Shown: one piece after another, positions 18,213 through 27,481 of the stretch | Position numbering within the stretch: the first letter of the stretch is position 1 | Layout of the letters: the number at the start of each line of letters is the position of its first letter | Source of the DNA: Planomicrobium okeanokoites | Lineage (GTDB): Bacteria; Bacillota; Bacilli; Bacillales_A; Planococcaceae | Direction of reading: 5' to 3' | Assembly (NCBI RefSeq): GCF_003428875.1 | Contig: NZ_QQRS01000001.1 | Span: forward strand, 868,001 to 932,000 | Length of the DNA: 64,000 bases | Position numbers and translations under genes: made by a program | Notes under the pieces: model-generated | Databases searched by the model: none | What the model saw: only the letters and a program-made list of their open reading frames with translations | What the model was told of the DNA's origin: nothing

Positions 18213-19926
18213 GGCGGTACACCTCCCATTCCACCAGCATCAACATCAAAATCAACAAAAGAATCACGGGAATCAGTGAAAGCTGCGTTATATTTTCCGA
18301 TTCCACCGGTGTTCCAGCTGTAAAGTTCTGTCCAGCTGCCAGGTTTTTTTCTTCATTATTTAATTGTACGATGAAATTTTTGGTTTCATCACCGCTGACT
18401 GCACGGTAAATTCCAGGTTCTCCAGGTGCCTGAAAACTGCCTTCCCCTTCGATGTATGAAGACTGATATTCGTCCCCTTTAAAAATTTCCCATTCGCCCG
18501 ATGGAGAAGCCAAGGCAATTGCCCGCTGTTCTTTAGGCGAGAACGTGCCGATATAATTTTCACTGCCAGACAATTCATCGACTGCACTCCAAAGAAATAG
18601 AGGGAATGACGGACTCAACGGCCAATCTGTCGCTTGTATATCCGCGAGAACGATGATATCCCCTTCAGGCGACAGTTGTATGAACGGTTCCCCGCCTACC
18701 GTCGCCACTGTTTCGAAGCCATCAAATCCCGGATAGATTTGGGAGACGAAAACATCTTCCATTGGCGCATACGCAAATAAAGGATGATCGACAGTTTCGA
18801 CAGATCCCGTGGCTTCCACAGGTGATTCATCATCCCTGCCAATCAATAAAACAGGTACTGGCTCTTCAACCAGATCGCTTTGATTTGTCACAAGAGGACT
18901 TTCTGTGAAACTGGTCAATTGATCTGTTGCAGCAGTATTTACTTGAATACCAAGCGAATCCAGTCCTCTCGCGACGAGTCCGTGCAGCCTATTATCGATG
19001 ATAACGGTACCTGTTGGCCTATTGATATAAGCAAATGCTTCGTTATCCAATATGTATTCATCATTTACATCCAGTGCAGCCTGCCAAATTTCCATTTTCG
19101 GTAAATTTTCAAAAGGGATTAATTGCTCTTCACCCGGCGCCAGCTCAATATCTGCAATTTCTTTAAACTCATCTCCGGCCAACTCAAGTCTGCCTGTTAC
19201 CGTTTCGGCACTATCATTGAATAACTGGACAATGGCACGGTCAGTTGTTTCGCCTTCGGCCACTCCGAATTGGAGTATCGAGATATTGGAGGGTTTTTCA
19301 TTATTCGCATGAACAACATAAGCCGCTCCGGTTTTATTGGAAAGGATGGTCCTGTCTAAAGAGTCTGTGAAGATATGGATTACTGCTGAATCATCATTTG
19401 CAAGTGTTTCAGCAAATAACAGCGTTTTCTCCAGTTCAGGTGACTCGTAACCGAGCTCTATTGCATTGATGACCCTATTCAGCCGCACTGCCGATTGTTC
19501 CATACTGGCAAGAATTTCCGGCGTGGTTCCCGCATTGATGATGGTCACCGGTTTGCCTTCCGCCTTTTCAGCCATTTCTTTCATCAGCTCTTTTTGTGAT
19601 TCCAGCTGACTGGGTGTACCTGCCAGCATGGATGCAGATGTATCGATGACGAAGATGAATTCCCCTCCTTCGAGACTGTCCGACTCGAAATAAGGATTAA
19701 GCAGAGCAAATACAAGCAGTAAAAGAGCTGCAAGCTGCAGATAAAAAAGGGCATGATGCTGCAATTTTTTCAGATAAGGCGATGCCTGCATCTCCTTCAT
19801 CACTTGCTGCCAATATAATATAGAAGAAACTTGCTGGTCTCTGTATTTTTTTCGGTACAGATAGTAGACGATAAGAGCAATGGGCATTACAAGCGTCCAG
19901 ACCATTCCCCAGTTTGATATTCCCAT
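18193..19926 (-). CDS. BatA/VWA-type membrane protein
   Basis: 577 residues. It begins with the BatA N-terminal layout: one helix (about 8-24), a soluble stretch with SSILYWQQ, a second helix (about 60-80), then a VWA domain starting FVIDTSASM (MIDAS DxSxS) near residue 92. The middle (about 220-510) is a beta-rich extracellular region, and a final helix (about 543-563) returns to the membrane. Spaced 11 bases from the DUF58 gene and overlapping the next VWA gene by 20 bases, so it is co-translated. Likely a metal-dependent adhesion/assembly component handled by the MoxR ATPase of the operon. Confidence 0.8.
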   Translation of the reverse strand: MGISNWGMVWTLVMPIALIVYYLYRKKYRDQQVSSILYWQQVMKEMQASPYLKKLQHHALFYLQLAALLLLVFALLNPYFESDSLEGGEFIFVIDTSASMLAGTPSQLESQKELMKEMAEKAEGKPVTIINAGTTPEILASMEQSAVRLNRVINAIELGYESPELEKTLLFAETLANDDSAVIHIFTDSLDRTILSNKTGAAYVVHANNEKPSNISILQFGVAEGETTDRAIVQLFNDSAETVTGRLELAGDEFKEIADIELAPGEEQLIPFENLPKMEIWQAALDVNDEYILDNEAFAYINRPTGTVIIDNRLHGLVARGLDSLGIQVNTAATDQLTSFTESPLVTNQSDLVEEPVPVLLIGRDDESPVEATGSVETVDHPLFAYAPMEDVFVSQIYPGFDGFETVATVGGEPFIQLSPEGDIIVLADIQATDWPLSPSFPLFLWSAVDELSGSENYIGTFSPKEQRAIALASPSGEWEIFKGDEYQSSYIEGEGSFQAPGEPGIYRAVSGDETKNFIVQLNNEEKNLAAGQNFTAGTPVESENITQLSLIPVILLLILMLMLVEWEVYRRGTSFG

Positions 19927-19937
19927 TCCCCTTCACC

Positions 19938-20798
19938 TCACCTGATCCATTTTTGTTTAAGCAATTGGTGTGAAAAAACGTGCTGGATTCCATCTTCGAT
20001 ATGCACCGGCATATACTGAATTCCATATCTGCGGCATAAAGCCTGCAAGCCATCCAGGTGTTCCACCCTTTTTCGGTTGTAATCATTTATCGTTTGCGCT
20101 GACATTGACACATTGAAAGCATCTGAACTTTCATCATCGATCAAGCGCAAATCTCCTTGGAATAAAGGCTGTCGTTCCTGTTCATCGGATAGATGAAGAA
20201 AACGGATATCTTTTGAATATTTAGCGGCTCTGCTGAAAAACCGCTGCCACTCTTCCAGCGGTTCGAGGGCATCCGATAAAATGAATAATACTGTGGAATC
20301 TTTCGATTGGTTTAAATCCGCGATTTCTGCAAATCTTTTTTCATTCGCTTCAGGCAAGGTGGCAATAAAGTGATTGAATAATTTTTGTGCGGACTTCCCT
20401 TTCCTTCTAAGCGGTGGGTGCTCTCCCTGGCCAATTGAAAAAGTGAGCTTGTCATCGTTCAACAGCACGATGGATCCCAGCGAAAAAGCGAGCTGTTTAA
20501 CAAACAGCCATTTGCTTTTCATCGATTTGGAACCGTCAACCATGATATGTACCCGCATTTCCTGTTCATCCAGGAACCGCTTTATGTAGACCTTTTCTGT
20601 CCTGGCATAGACGTTCCAGTCAATATGGCGGACGTCATCGCCTGGATGGTATTCCCTGAAATCGGAAAAATCCATTGATGAACCGAATCGCCGTGATCGG
20701 CTTGAACCTTTATGATGTCCTCTTATTTTTGATTTGGTGGCAATCGAATGCCGGCCGAGACGCGACACCCAGTGCTCAGGCAATTGAAGGAAATTCAT
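19938..20798 (-). CDS. DUF58 protein (VWA-related MoxR partner)
   Basis: 286 residues, soluble. The DUF58 signature is plain: FSDFREYHPGDDVRHIDWNVYART near 43-66 (family pattern R-Y-PGDD-R-IDW-AR), followed by a degenerate VWA with DGSKSM near residue 88. DUF58 proteins are almost always encoded directly after a moxR gene. Here its ATG overlaps the MoxR stop by 4 bases. It is one of two DUF58 genes in the window, the other at 36163. Role: probably a client or adaptor of the AAA+ ATPase; no enzymatic activity is evident. Confidence 0.9.
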   Translation of the reverse strand: MNFLQLPEHWVSRLGRHSIATKSKIRGHHKGSSRSRRFGSSMDFSDFREYHPGDDVRHIDWNVYARTEKVYIKRFLDEQEMRVHIMVDGSKSMKSKWLFVKQLAFSLGSIVLLNDDKLTFSIGQGEHPPLRRKGKSAQKLFNHFIATLPEANEKRFAEIADLNQSKDSTVLFILSDALEPLEEWQRFFSRAAKYSKDIRFLHLSDEQERQPLFQGDLRLIDDESSDAFNVSMSAQTINDYNRKRVEHLDGLQALCRRYGIQYMPVHIEDGIQHVFSHQLLKQKWIR

Positions 20799-21787
20799 CG
20801 GTTTCGTCCTCGCCCTGCAGCGTCCAGCACCTGCTCGATCAAAAGATCAATGTCCGCCCCTTCAACTTCACCTTCATAATTAAGCAATAGCCTGTGCCTC
20901 AAAACCGGTTTTGCGACATATTTCAAATCCCCGATCGAAACGTGGTAGCGTCCTTCTGTCAGCGCGCGTGCTTTTGCAGTCCTGATTAAACTTTGGAGCC
21001 CTCGGGGACCGCTGCCATATTGCACAAAACGGATAATATCTTCGATTTCAGTCTGCAGCGGATCTGTACTCTGAATAATATCCACAGCAACCATCAGAAT
21101 GTCATCAGCGATCAGAACTTCTTTGGCAAGCTGCTGGGCGGCGATCAACTCTTCGGCATCCATCTGTTTCCTCAATAGGATTTGTTCCGTGCCCGTGGTT
21201 CGCCGCACAATCTGTGCCAGCTCTTCACGTGACGGCGACGGAATTTTAATTTTGCATAGGAAACGGTCCATCTGTGCTTCCGGAAGCGGATATGTGCCTT
21301 CCATCTCTATCGGGTTCTGGGTAGCCAGCACAAAAAACGGCCGCGCCATACTTTTGGTGTCTCCAAGAACAGTGACAGTTTTTTCCCCCATCGCCTCCAG
21401 CAACGCACTTTGTGTTTTCGGTGTAGTTCGGTTAATTTCGTCAGCAAGCACCATCTGACTGAATATCGGCCCTTCACGGAAAGTGAATTGCTGCTTGCCA
21501 GCCGCATCTCTTTCTATCAAGCTGGTTCCGGTAATATCAGATGGCATCAAATCCGGCGTGAACTGGATTCTTGAAAAGGAAAGGTCCAGCACTTCCGCTA
21601 TTGTGCGGATGAGCATCGTCTTGCCCAGACCCGGCAATCCCTCCAGCAATGCGTGGCCATCGGAAAGAATCGCGTAAAGCGAAAACTCGACCGCTTCTTC
21701 TTGGCCGACGATAAAGCGGCCGATTTCTTTTCTGACCTGTTGAAGTTTCAAGCTCATTTCCGTAAATTGTTCCGCTGTCACTGTCAT
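20795..21787 (-). CDS. MoxR-family AAA+ ATPase (large VWA operon)
   Basis: 330 residues. Walker A is GLPGLGKT (about 48-55), Walker B MVLADEINR (about 111-119), sensor 1 LATQNP, arginine-finger region EAQMDRF, and the C-terminal lid with GPRGLQSLIRTAKA. MoxR ATPases act as chaperones for the maturation or metal loading of VWA proteins. Three ATG codons run together (21793, 21790, 21787); only the last has proper spacing from AGGG. It is followed by DUF58 and two VWA proteins with overlapping frames. The second MoxR in the window, at 37319, is a distinct paralogue. Confidence 0.93.
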   Translation of the reverse strand: MTVTAEQFTEMSLKLQQVRKEIGRFIVGQEEAVEFSLYAILSDGHALLEGLPGLGKTMLIRTIAEVLDLSFSRIQFTPDLMPSDITGTSLIERDAAGKQQFTFREGPIFSQMVLADEINRTTPKTQSALLEAMGEKTVTVLGDTKSMARPFFVLATQNPIEMEGTYPLPEAQMDRFLCKIKIPSPSREELAQIVRRTTGTEQILLRKQMDAEELIAAQQLAKEVLIADDILMVAVDIIQSTDPLQTEIEDIIRFVQYGSGPRGLQSLIRTAKARALTEGRYHVSIGDLKYVAKPVLRHRLLLNYEGEVEGADIDLLIEQVLDAAGRGRNR

Positions 21788-21805
21788 CATCATCCCTGCT
21801 TTCGA

Positions 21806-23236
21806 TTATTCACCGTCAATCGATGAAAAATATTGTTCAATTATATTTTGAAGATCCGGAGGAAGTTTCATGCGATTAGCGCTTGAAAAATAGGAATAGC
21901 TGTAAGATCCCACCACTTCCTTATACGGACGGACAGTTCCGCGCTCAGCATCCACAGCTCCTTCTTCGAAGGAACCTGTTTCACCTTCCGATAGTTCCCC
22001 ATTGTCGACGGTTGTTTCACCACTTCCGCCAATTCTTGAAGGGATGCTCAGCATTTCCCTGCTGCCCTGGCCAGTTCCAGCTCCAGCACCCGGATTCGAT
22101 CCTTCGCCGGCACCGCTGCCTTGACCCTGTCCTGCGCCAGATCCTTCTTCACCATCTCCTGAAGAATTTTCACTGCCTTCACTGCCCTGACTGGAACCTT
22201 CGCCTTCTGCTTCACTGCCACCGCCTTGTTGTCCGGCAGTGTCTCCTTCGCTTGAATCTCCCGCATTTTCACCTCCGGCCCCTTCAGCTTGTTCCCCGTC
22301 CGTTTCGCCGCCTGATGCAGCATCTTCGCTTCCGGCTTCACCATTTGCGCCATCCGCATCTGATCCGGAGCTTTCTTCCGGCTCTCCTGAAAGATTGTTC
22401 GCGGCTATTGATTGCTGAAGATCAAACGCTACAGGTTTTCCCATTTCGCTTAGAGCTGTTTGTGTATTTCCAGCTTGCTGAGCCAATTGCTGAGAAGCAT
22501 CTCCAAGTTCTTCAGCTTCTTCTGTGGCCTGCTTGGTGCCTTCGCGCTCTTTCTCCCGCTGTTTCAAAGCTAATTCTTTTTGTTTTTTCACTAATTCACG
22601 CAAAGCTTGTTCCGGTGTTTCACTTTCGTTTAACTTTTTCTCCAGAGATTCAAGGTCCTGCTTAAGCTCTGGTGAATCAGCCAATTCTTTTTGCTTCTCG
22701 ACCTTTTCAATCATTACTTCCACCAACTCCTGCTCGCGCTCAAGATCTTTTGCTTCGAGTTGTGCAGAAGCAGGGAATAATCCTGAAATCACTATCAAAA
22801 TCAACAGACTGAAAATGGCCAAAAGCCATTTAGGTGAAAACCATTCATCTTTCTTCTCTTTAAATAACCGATAACTTAGATGGATATCCTTTTCGGTGCG
22901 TTTCGCCAAGTCTCCGGCCAAATGATTGCCAATAGGCAGTTGGCTCAAAGTCAGCAATTGGTTATGCGGAGTGAATTGATCCAATTCACTGATCGCCTGC
23001 TGACGACGCGGAATTTTAGATATAGTGGCCAGCACCACTGTAAGCATTGTGAGGGCCGCTGCAATATATGCATAAAATTCATAATAAGGAAAAACGGACA
23101 GCCGTGAAACGACCATGATCAATAACGCAGAAGCCAGACCTAAGCACAAAGCAATCTGCAGGATTCTTATCAGATATTGCAGTTTCAGTCGTCGGTTTGC
23201 CTTTTTGATGAACAAAGTGATTTTTTGGCTGTCCAT
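21806..23236 (-). CDS. Membrane protein with coiled coil and Gly/Ser/Glu-rich extension, MoxR operon
   Basis: 476 residues. Two helices near 20-38 and 52-70 and a third near 135-155 anchor it. A Glu/Lys-rich coiled coil follows (about 160-245), then a long low-complexity region of Gly, Ser, Glu and Gln (about 265-400). A conserved-looking tail has RPYKEVVGSYSYSYFSSANR and LPPDLQNIIEQYFSS. This tail resembles those of poorly characterised membrane proteins that accompany MoxR clusters, but I do not know a name. It sits between the ABC permease (12 bases) and MoxR (12-18 bases). The low-complexity part may be a flexible extracellular spacer. Confidence 0.75.
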   Translation of the reverse strand: MDSQKITLFIKKANRRLKLQYLIRILQIALCLGLASALLIMVVSRLSVFPYYEFYAYIAAALTMLTVVLATISKIPRRQQAISELDQFTPHNQLLTLSQLPIGNHLAGDLAKRTEKDIHLSYRLFKEKKDEWFSPKWLLAIFSLLILIVISGLFPASAQLEAKDLEREQELVEVMIEKVEKQKELADSPELKQDLESLEKKLNESETPEQALRELVKKQKELALKQREKEREGTKQATEEAEELGDASQQLAQQAGNTQTALSEMGKPVAFDLQQSIAANNLSGEPEESSGSDADGANGEAGSEDAASGGETDGEQAEGAGGENAGDSSEGDTAGQQGGGSEAEGEGSSQGSEGSENSSGDGEEGSGAGQGQGSGAGEGSNPGAGAGTGQGSREMLSIPSRIGGSGETTVDNGELSEGETGSFEEGAVDAERGTVRPYKEVVGSYSYSYFSSANRMKLPPDLQNIIEQYFSSIDGE

Positions 23237-23248
23237 AATGCATCCTCC

Positions 23249-24088
23249 TTATCTGTATTTATTCATATTCACCCGCAATTTAGTTACTGACAGCCATATC
23301 GCCCCTACAAAAATCAGCGTGTAGAAAATCGAATAACTGACCCATAAAGGCAACGGAATTCCCGTCATTTGAGCAATTTCATCGCTGAACCCAGGTTCCA
23401 GCAAAGTCAGCAGAACCACCCCCGGGTTGATGCATGCCCAGAAATAACTGAGCGGAGAAGCACCAGTCCCCATCGTTGCTGACGAAAGGGAAACCGATAG
23501 AATCAGAAAAAATCCCGTTACCGCTGTCAGGAAAATCATCGTACCATAAGTCGAAATCATTGAGACAATCGTTCTGCGCAGCAATGTTGAATACATGACA
23601 CCCAAAGCGCCGATGACCAATAATGTCAAAAAGTAGAATAGAAAAATGCTTGCTATCTGGCTTGGTGCCACGCCTCCATATAAAAACACCATACTATAGA
23701 TAGGCAGCCCTGACACAAGAAGCAGCAGCAAAAATGCAATCGATGACAGCAGCTTGCCGAATATGATTTGAAAGCTGCTTTGTGCAGTCGTCAGCAGGAT
23801 ATTCAAAGTTTGTTTTTCACGTTCGCTGCTGACTGTTCCAGCGGTAAGACCCGGCGTAATGAAAAGTATCAGCCCCAACTGGATATAACTCAGCATGCTG
23901 AACAGCATAAAACTTTCTTCAGGACGGAAAAAGCCGCTGCCTGAAATTGAACTGGTCAGGTTTATAAAACCAAAGACAAAAATCCCCATAATCAGTAGAT
24001 AAAAGAAAAGACCCGTAAAACTCTTTATATTCCGGAATCGTAATTTAATTTCCTTTACCAGGACTGGATTGGCCAGGAGCTCCTTCAT
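23249..24088 (-). CDS. ABC-2-type transporter permease
   Basis: 279 residues with about six membrane segments. N-terminus NPVLVKEIKLRFRNIKSF and the loop TPGLTAGTVSSEREKQTLNILLTT (periplasmic/extracellular start of an ABC-2 domain, about 82-105) are typical of ABC-2 exporter permeases. Its ATG overlaps the ATPase stop by 4 bases, so the pair forms a single exporter with the protein at 24085. Substrate unknown; the surrounding VWA/MoxR genes suggest export or assembly of a surface component. Confidence 0.87.
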   Translation of the reverse strand: MKELLANPVLVKEIKLRFRNIKSFTGLFFYLLIMGIFVFGFINLTSSISGSGFFRPEESFMLFSMLSYIQLGLILFITPGLTAGTVSSEREKQTLNILLTTAQSSFQIIFGKLLSSIAFLLLLLVSGLPIYSMVFLYGGVAPSQIASIFLFYFLTLLVIGALGVMYSTLLRRTIVSMISTYGTMIFLTAVTGFFLILSVSLSSATMGTGASPLSYFWACINPGVVLLTLLEPGFSDEIAQMTGIPLPLWVSYSIFYTLIFVGAIWLSVTKLRVNMNKYR

Positions 24089-25020
24089 AGGGTTTCAGCT
24101 CCCTTCGTAATTTCCATGAATACATCTTCCAGATCTGTTTCTTCTTCTGAAAATGCGAGTATGGGCAAACCTGCAGACATCGCTTTCCGCAGCAAGTCCA
24201 ATTGGTCATGTTCTGTCCCTTTATACAGGAACTGCAGAATGCCCCTGTCCTGAATTTCGGTGATTTGCGAAACCAACGGGTCATTTTCAAAAAATCGGAT
24301 CGCTTCAATATAATCTCCTGTCAATTTCACGCTTATGACTTTTTCACTTTGCAGTTTTTCCTGAATACTTTGAACGGAACCGTGAGCAATCAGTTCACCT
24401 GAATCGATGACGCCCAAAGTATCGCACATCTCAGCCAGTTCAGGCAGGATGTGGGAAGAAATCAGGATCGTTTTGCCCATCGCTTTCAACTCTCTTAGAA
24501 TCTCCCTCATTTCGACTCTTGCTCTGGGATCCAAACCCGATGCCGGTTCATCAAGTATCAAAACCTTTGGATCATGAATCAAAGCCCTGGCAAGGCAAAG
24601 CCTCTGTTTCATCCCCCTCGATAACAAATCCACATAATCATTGCGCTTACTGGATAAATTGACCAATTCAAGCAATTTCGGAATCAATACGGCTCTTTGC
24701 GCAGCGTCCAAGCCATAGCTCGCCCCATAAAAATCCAGGTATTCTTCTGTCTTAAGCTGATCATAAACTCCAAAGAAATCCGGCATATAGCCGATTTGCT
24801 TCCGTACTTCATGAGGATGGAGTGAAATATTGATGCCATTGATCCAAGCTTCTCCGGAAGTAGGCTGCAGCAGGGTCGCCAAGATTGAAAAAGTTGTGGA
24901 TTTCCCTGCGCCATTGGCGCCTACAAAACCGAACACTGTTCCTTCTTCGATTGACAGATTCAAATCTTTCAGCGCATAGAAGGAGCCATATTTCTTAGTC
25001 AATCCCTTTATTTCGATCAT
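24085..25020 (-). CDS. ABC transporter ATP-binding protein (exporter type)
   Basis: 311 residues. Walker A GANGAGKST (about 34-42), signature LLSRGMKQRLCLARAL (LSRGM, common in ABC-2 exporters), Walker B VLILDEPASGLD, switch His ISSHILPEL. A C-terminal extension of about 90 residues matches CcmA/YtrB-like exporters. The start overlaps the stop of the 787-residue exported protein by 4 bases, and its stop overlaps the permease start. Energises the partner permease. Confidence 0.92.
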   Translation of the reverse strand: MIEIKGLTKKYGSFYALKDLNLSIEEGTVFGFVGANGAGKSTTFSILATLLQPTSGEAWINGINISLHPHEVRKQIGYMPDFFGVYDQLKTEEYLDFYGASYGLDAAQRAVLIPKLLELVNLSSKRNDYVDLLSRGMKQRLCLARALIHDPKVLILDEPASGLDPRARVEMREILRELKAMGKTILISSHILPELAEMCDTLGVIDSGELIAHGSVQSIQEKLQSEKVISVKLTGDYIEAIRFFENDPLVSQITEIQDRGILQFLYKGTEHDQLDLLRKAMSAGLPILAFSEEETDLEDVFMEITKGAETL

Positions 25021-27380
25021 TGGCCGATCACTCCTTCCAGTTCAATTTTCGGTACAGTGATTTCCGAGTAACCGGTCAGCTCATTTTTGATGATCCGTAT
25101 TTCTATGTTTCCATCAGCTGAAATATAATCACCGCTGTTTTCTGATAAATCATTGGCACCTGCAGCTAAAGATTCATATTCTCCGGTATCTGTCCGTAAA
25201 ATCGAAAATTCCACATCTGTCGCACTTGATTGCGTTTCGAAACGAGACCATTCAGCATCCTGTTCGGCTAAAGCATCCGGCAACTTGTATAAAACCCGAT
25301 ATTCCCCGGGTTCCAAGCCATAAAAATGAGGATTATCCGGATATTTTTCGACATGTCCCATTGTGTTTTGAGGCTGAACGTCAATTCGGAAATTATCAGA
25401 ACTGATTGCAACTTCGCCATCAAAATTCATTTTCGGTTCAAAACTCTGCGCAAGCAGATGGACCGCAGATATGTTCGCCTCCTGATCTTCCAAGCTCACG
25501 GGGGCAATTGCCGTGTCAGCATAAGCGATTAAATATGGTGTAGAAGCGTCTTTGCCAAAATGCTCGTATGACATCGCCAAAGCACTCTGTTTCCTCGCTT
25601 CGATCAATTCTTCTCCGCTTCCGGAGATGTTTTGCGGCATCTGATATTGGGCTATCGGTGAAATGGGCTGCAGTAATTCTGACTGGACGGTTTCAGCAAT
25701 CTGCTTTTCTTCATCAGGATTGAAATCACCTAATGAGATCAGTCTCGTGCCTGTCCAGACCGCTGCATCTTTAACAGAGAAAGGGAATGAATTTTTTATC
25801 GTGCCAGTCAGATTTCCGTTTTCCATTGCCAATTGGATATCGAACTGACCGCTTCCGCTTATATAGGATTCCCCTAATACTGATGCCACCGACCAATATC
25901 GCATATCTCTTACCGTCAAGGTGGAGTCGGCCGCCCCATTTTCCAAAATCGCATTTTGATGGGTGTTGGCCGATGAAAATTGGTCACCGGTTGTAGCAGT
26001 CATTGTCGTATTGGCGGGTGCGGTGAATCGGTAATCTCCGCTGCGGTTCGATAATAAAGTGCTCATGTAATATCCATTCAGACCGCCATCGCCATCCACT
26101 TCAAAAAATCCGGTTTGCTGGATTTGCGGATTTGCGATTCTGTCTTTGGCGCCTGCTGCAAAAATTCCTATTGACGCAAGAACAGCGATCACCGGGATTG
26201 CCAGCCAAGCATATTCCCTTTTGTCTTTTTTAATAAGAAAGATATATAGTACTGGAACAACGATTATGATATACAAAAGAATAATCAGGAACATCGCCGT
26301 TTTTGATACAGCGAAACTTTCAAATAACTCATTAACCATTCCGATTTCATAAGACATTCTTTCTTTGATCGACTGATCCTGCTGAATTGCAGTTGAATTC
26401 TGGCCAGCGTCAACTAAATTCACCAGTACCCCTTCATATCCATCCTGGGAGACGACTGGCTCATCACCCAGTGAAAATGCGGTTTGAATAATTGCTCCTG
26501 CCCCTACATCTTTTTTAACTGCCAGGATCTGCCCATCATCCTCAAGCAACACACGGGCATCCTCGTCGACTTCGGCCTGATAAACCGGAATGGGATTCTC
26601 GAATCCTGAAACGGTCGCCTCTTCTGACGAATTGAGCTGCATTGGTAGCAGTTCAGTTAAGTTGCCTGCAGCAGCCGTTAAATTGCTGTCAGCGCCTACA
26701 AGGATTTCTCCTCCCTGCTCGAGCCACACCATAACGGCTTGCTGCGTTTCTGCGGAAAGATCACTATACGGAAATTCATCAATGATTAAATAATCCAAGG
26801 TGTCCCAGGCAAGCGGGTCAGAAGGCAGAGTATTTTCACCATCCGAGTTAAAATGGAATACTTGGGCATCCGCACCGTTCACCGGTAAATATTCACCTAT
26901 ACCGCGCAACCGGTCAGCGTTTTCAGTCAATGTTGCGACAAATGGGATCTCCGGCATGAAATAATTGGGACGCAAGGACTTACTTCCTTGAAAATCGATT
27001 GCGTCTCCTTTTTCCCAGCCGCCTTCATAAACATAGATAGTTTGATTTGTCACTCCGCCGGAATAACTGTTGTCCATCATACCCGGCAGCGACAGGCTGA
27101 ATGTTTTGGTTTCCCCCGCCGCTAAATCCAGGGGCACGGTTAATCCTGCTCCAATGTTATAGCTTTCGGAATAATCAATGACAAGGTCTCCTGAAAACGC
27201 CGTGCCGTTATTGGAAGCTGTTATCTGCAACGGGACGCCCCTGTTGTATTTAACTTTATTTTCGAATCCTGCTTCCGCATCAATCGTAATATCAGCTTCG
27301 GCCGATGCGAGCGTCGGATAAGCGCTGAACAGCAACCATGCAGATAAAATCATGAATGAAATTGATATTGGTTTTTTCAT
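25017..27380 (-). CDS. Large exported/membrane protein, first gene of the ABC-MoxR-VWA operon
   Basis: 787 residues. A signal peptide (about 1-27, ending ASAEA) is followed by a beta-rich domain (about 30-130). A GATase/ThuA-like segment comes next (DYLIIDEFPYSDLSAE, VWLEQGGEILVGAD, about 200-235). Two membrane helices lie near 362-384 and 392-411, then a large extracellular C-terminal region. I do not recognise a named family. It overlaps the ABC ATPase by 4 bases and leads the operon; a G-rich site (AAAGGGGGG) precedes the ATG. A TTTACA box lies about 60 bases upstream, but the -10 is poor. Probably works with the exporter and the VWA proteins at the cell surface. Confidence 0.72.
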   Translation of the reverse strand: MKKPISISFMILSAWLLFSAYPTLASAEADITIDAEAGFENKVKYNRGVPLQITASNNGTAFSGDLVIDYSESYNIGAGLTVPLDLAAGETKTFSLSLPGMMDNSYSGGVTNQTIYVYEGGWEKGDAIDFQGSKSLRPNYFMPEIPFVATLTENADRLRGIGEYLPVNGADAQVFHFNSDGENTLPSDPLAWDTLDYLIIDEFPYSDLSAETQQAVMVWLEQGGEILVGADSNLTAAAGNLTELLPMQLNSSEEATVSGFENPIPVYQAEVDEDARVLLEDDGQILAVKKDVGAGAIIQTAFSLGDEPVVSQDGYEGVLVNLVDAGQNSTAIQQDQSIKERMSYEIGMVNELFESFAVSKTAMFLIILLYIIIVVPVLYIFLIKKDKREYAWLAIPVIAVLASIGIFAAGAKDRIANPQIQQTGFFEVDGDGGLNGYYMSTLLSNRSGDYRFTAPANTTMTATTGDQFSSANTHQNAILENGAADSTLTVRDMRYWSVASVLGESYISGSGQFDIQLAMENGNLTGTIKNSFPFSVKDAAVWTGTRLISLGDFNPDEEKQIAETVQSELLQPISPIAQYQMPQNISGSGEELIEARKQSALAMSYEHFGKDASTPYLIAYADTAIAPVSLEDQEANISAVHLLAQSFEPKMNFDGEVAISSDNFRIDVQPQNTMGHVEKYPDNPHFYGLEPGEYRVLYKLPDALAEQDAEWSRFETQSSATDVEFSILRTDTGEYESLAAGANDLSENSGDYISADGNIEIRIIKNELTGYSEITVPKIELEGVIGQ

Positions 27381-27446
27381 TCCGTCCCCCCTTTTCTCTC
27401 TATTAATTAGTACGCATCAACTGTAAAATAGTTCCTTAGTCTGGAA

Positions 27447-27481
27447 AAAGAAAAAGCGGACAGCATAATGCTGTCCGCTTT
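27447..27481 (-). terminator. Terminator of dapH-dapL
   Basis: 13-bp stem AAAGCGGACAGCA / TGCTGTCCGCTTT with a 3-base loop and T-rich tail, starting right after the dapL stop codon. It separates dapL from the long operon downstream. Confidence 0.88.

Noticed and set aside
21883-22665. Long plus-strand ORF opposite the low-complexity protein
   Set aside because: It is a shadow of the Gly/Ser/Glu-rich codons of the minus-strand gene, has no ribosome-binding site and a His/Leu/Arg-biased composition.
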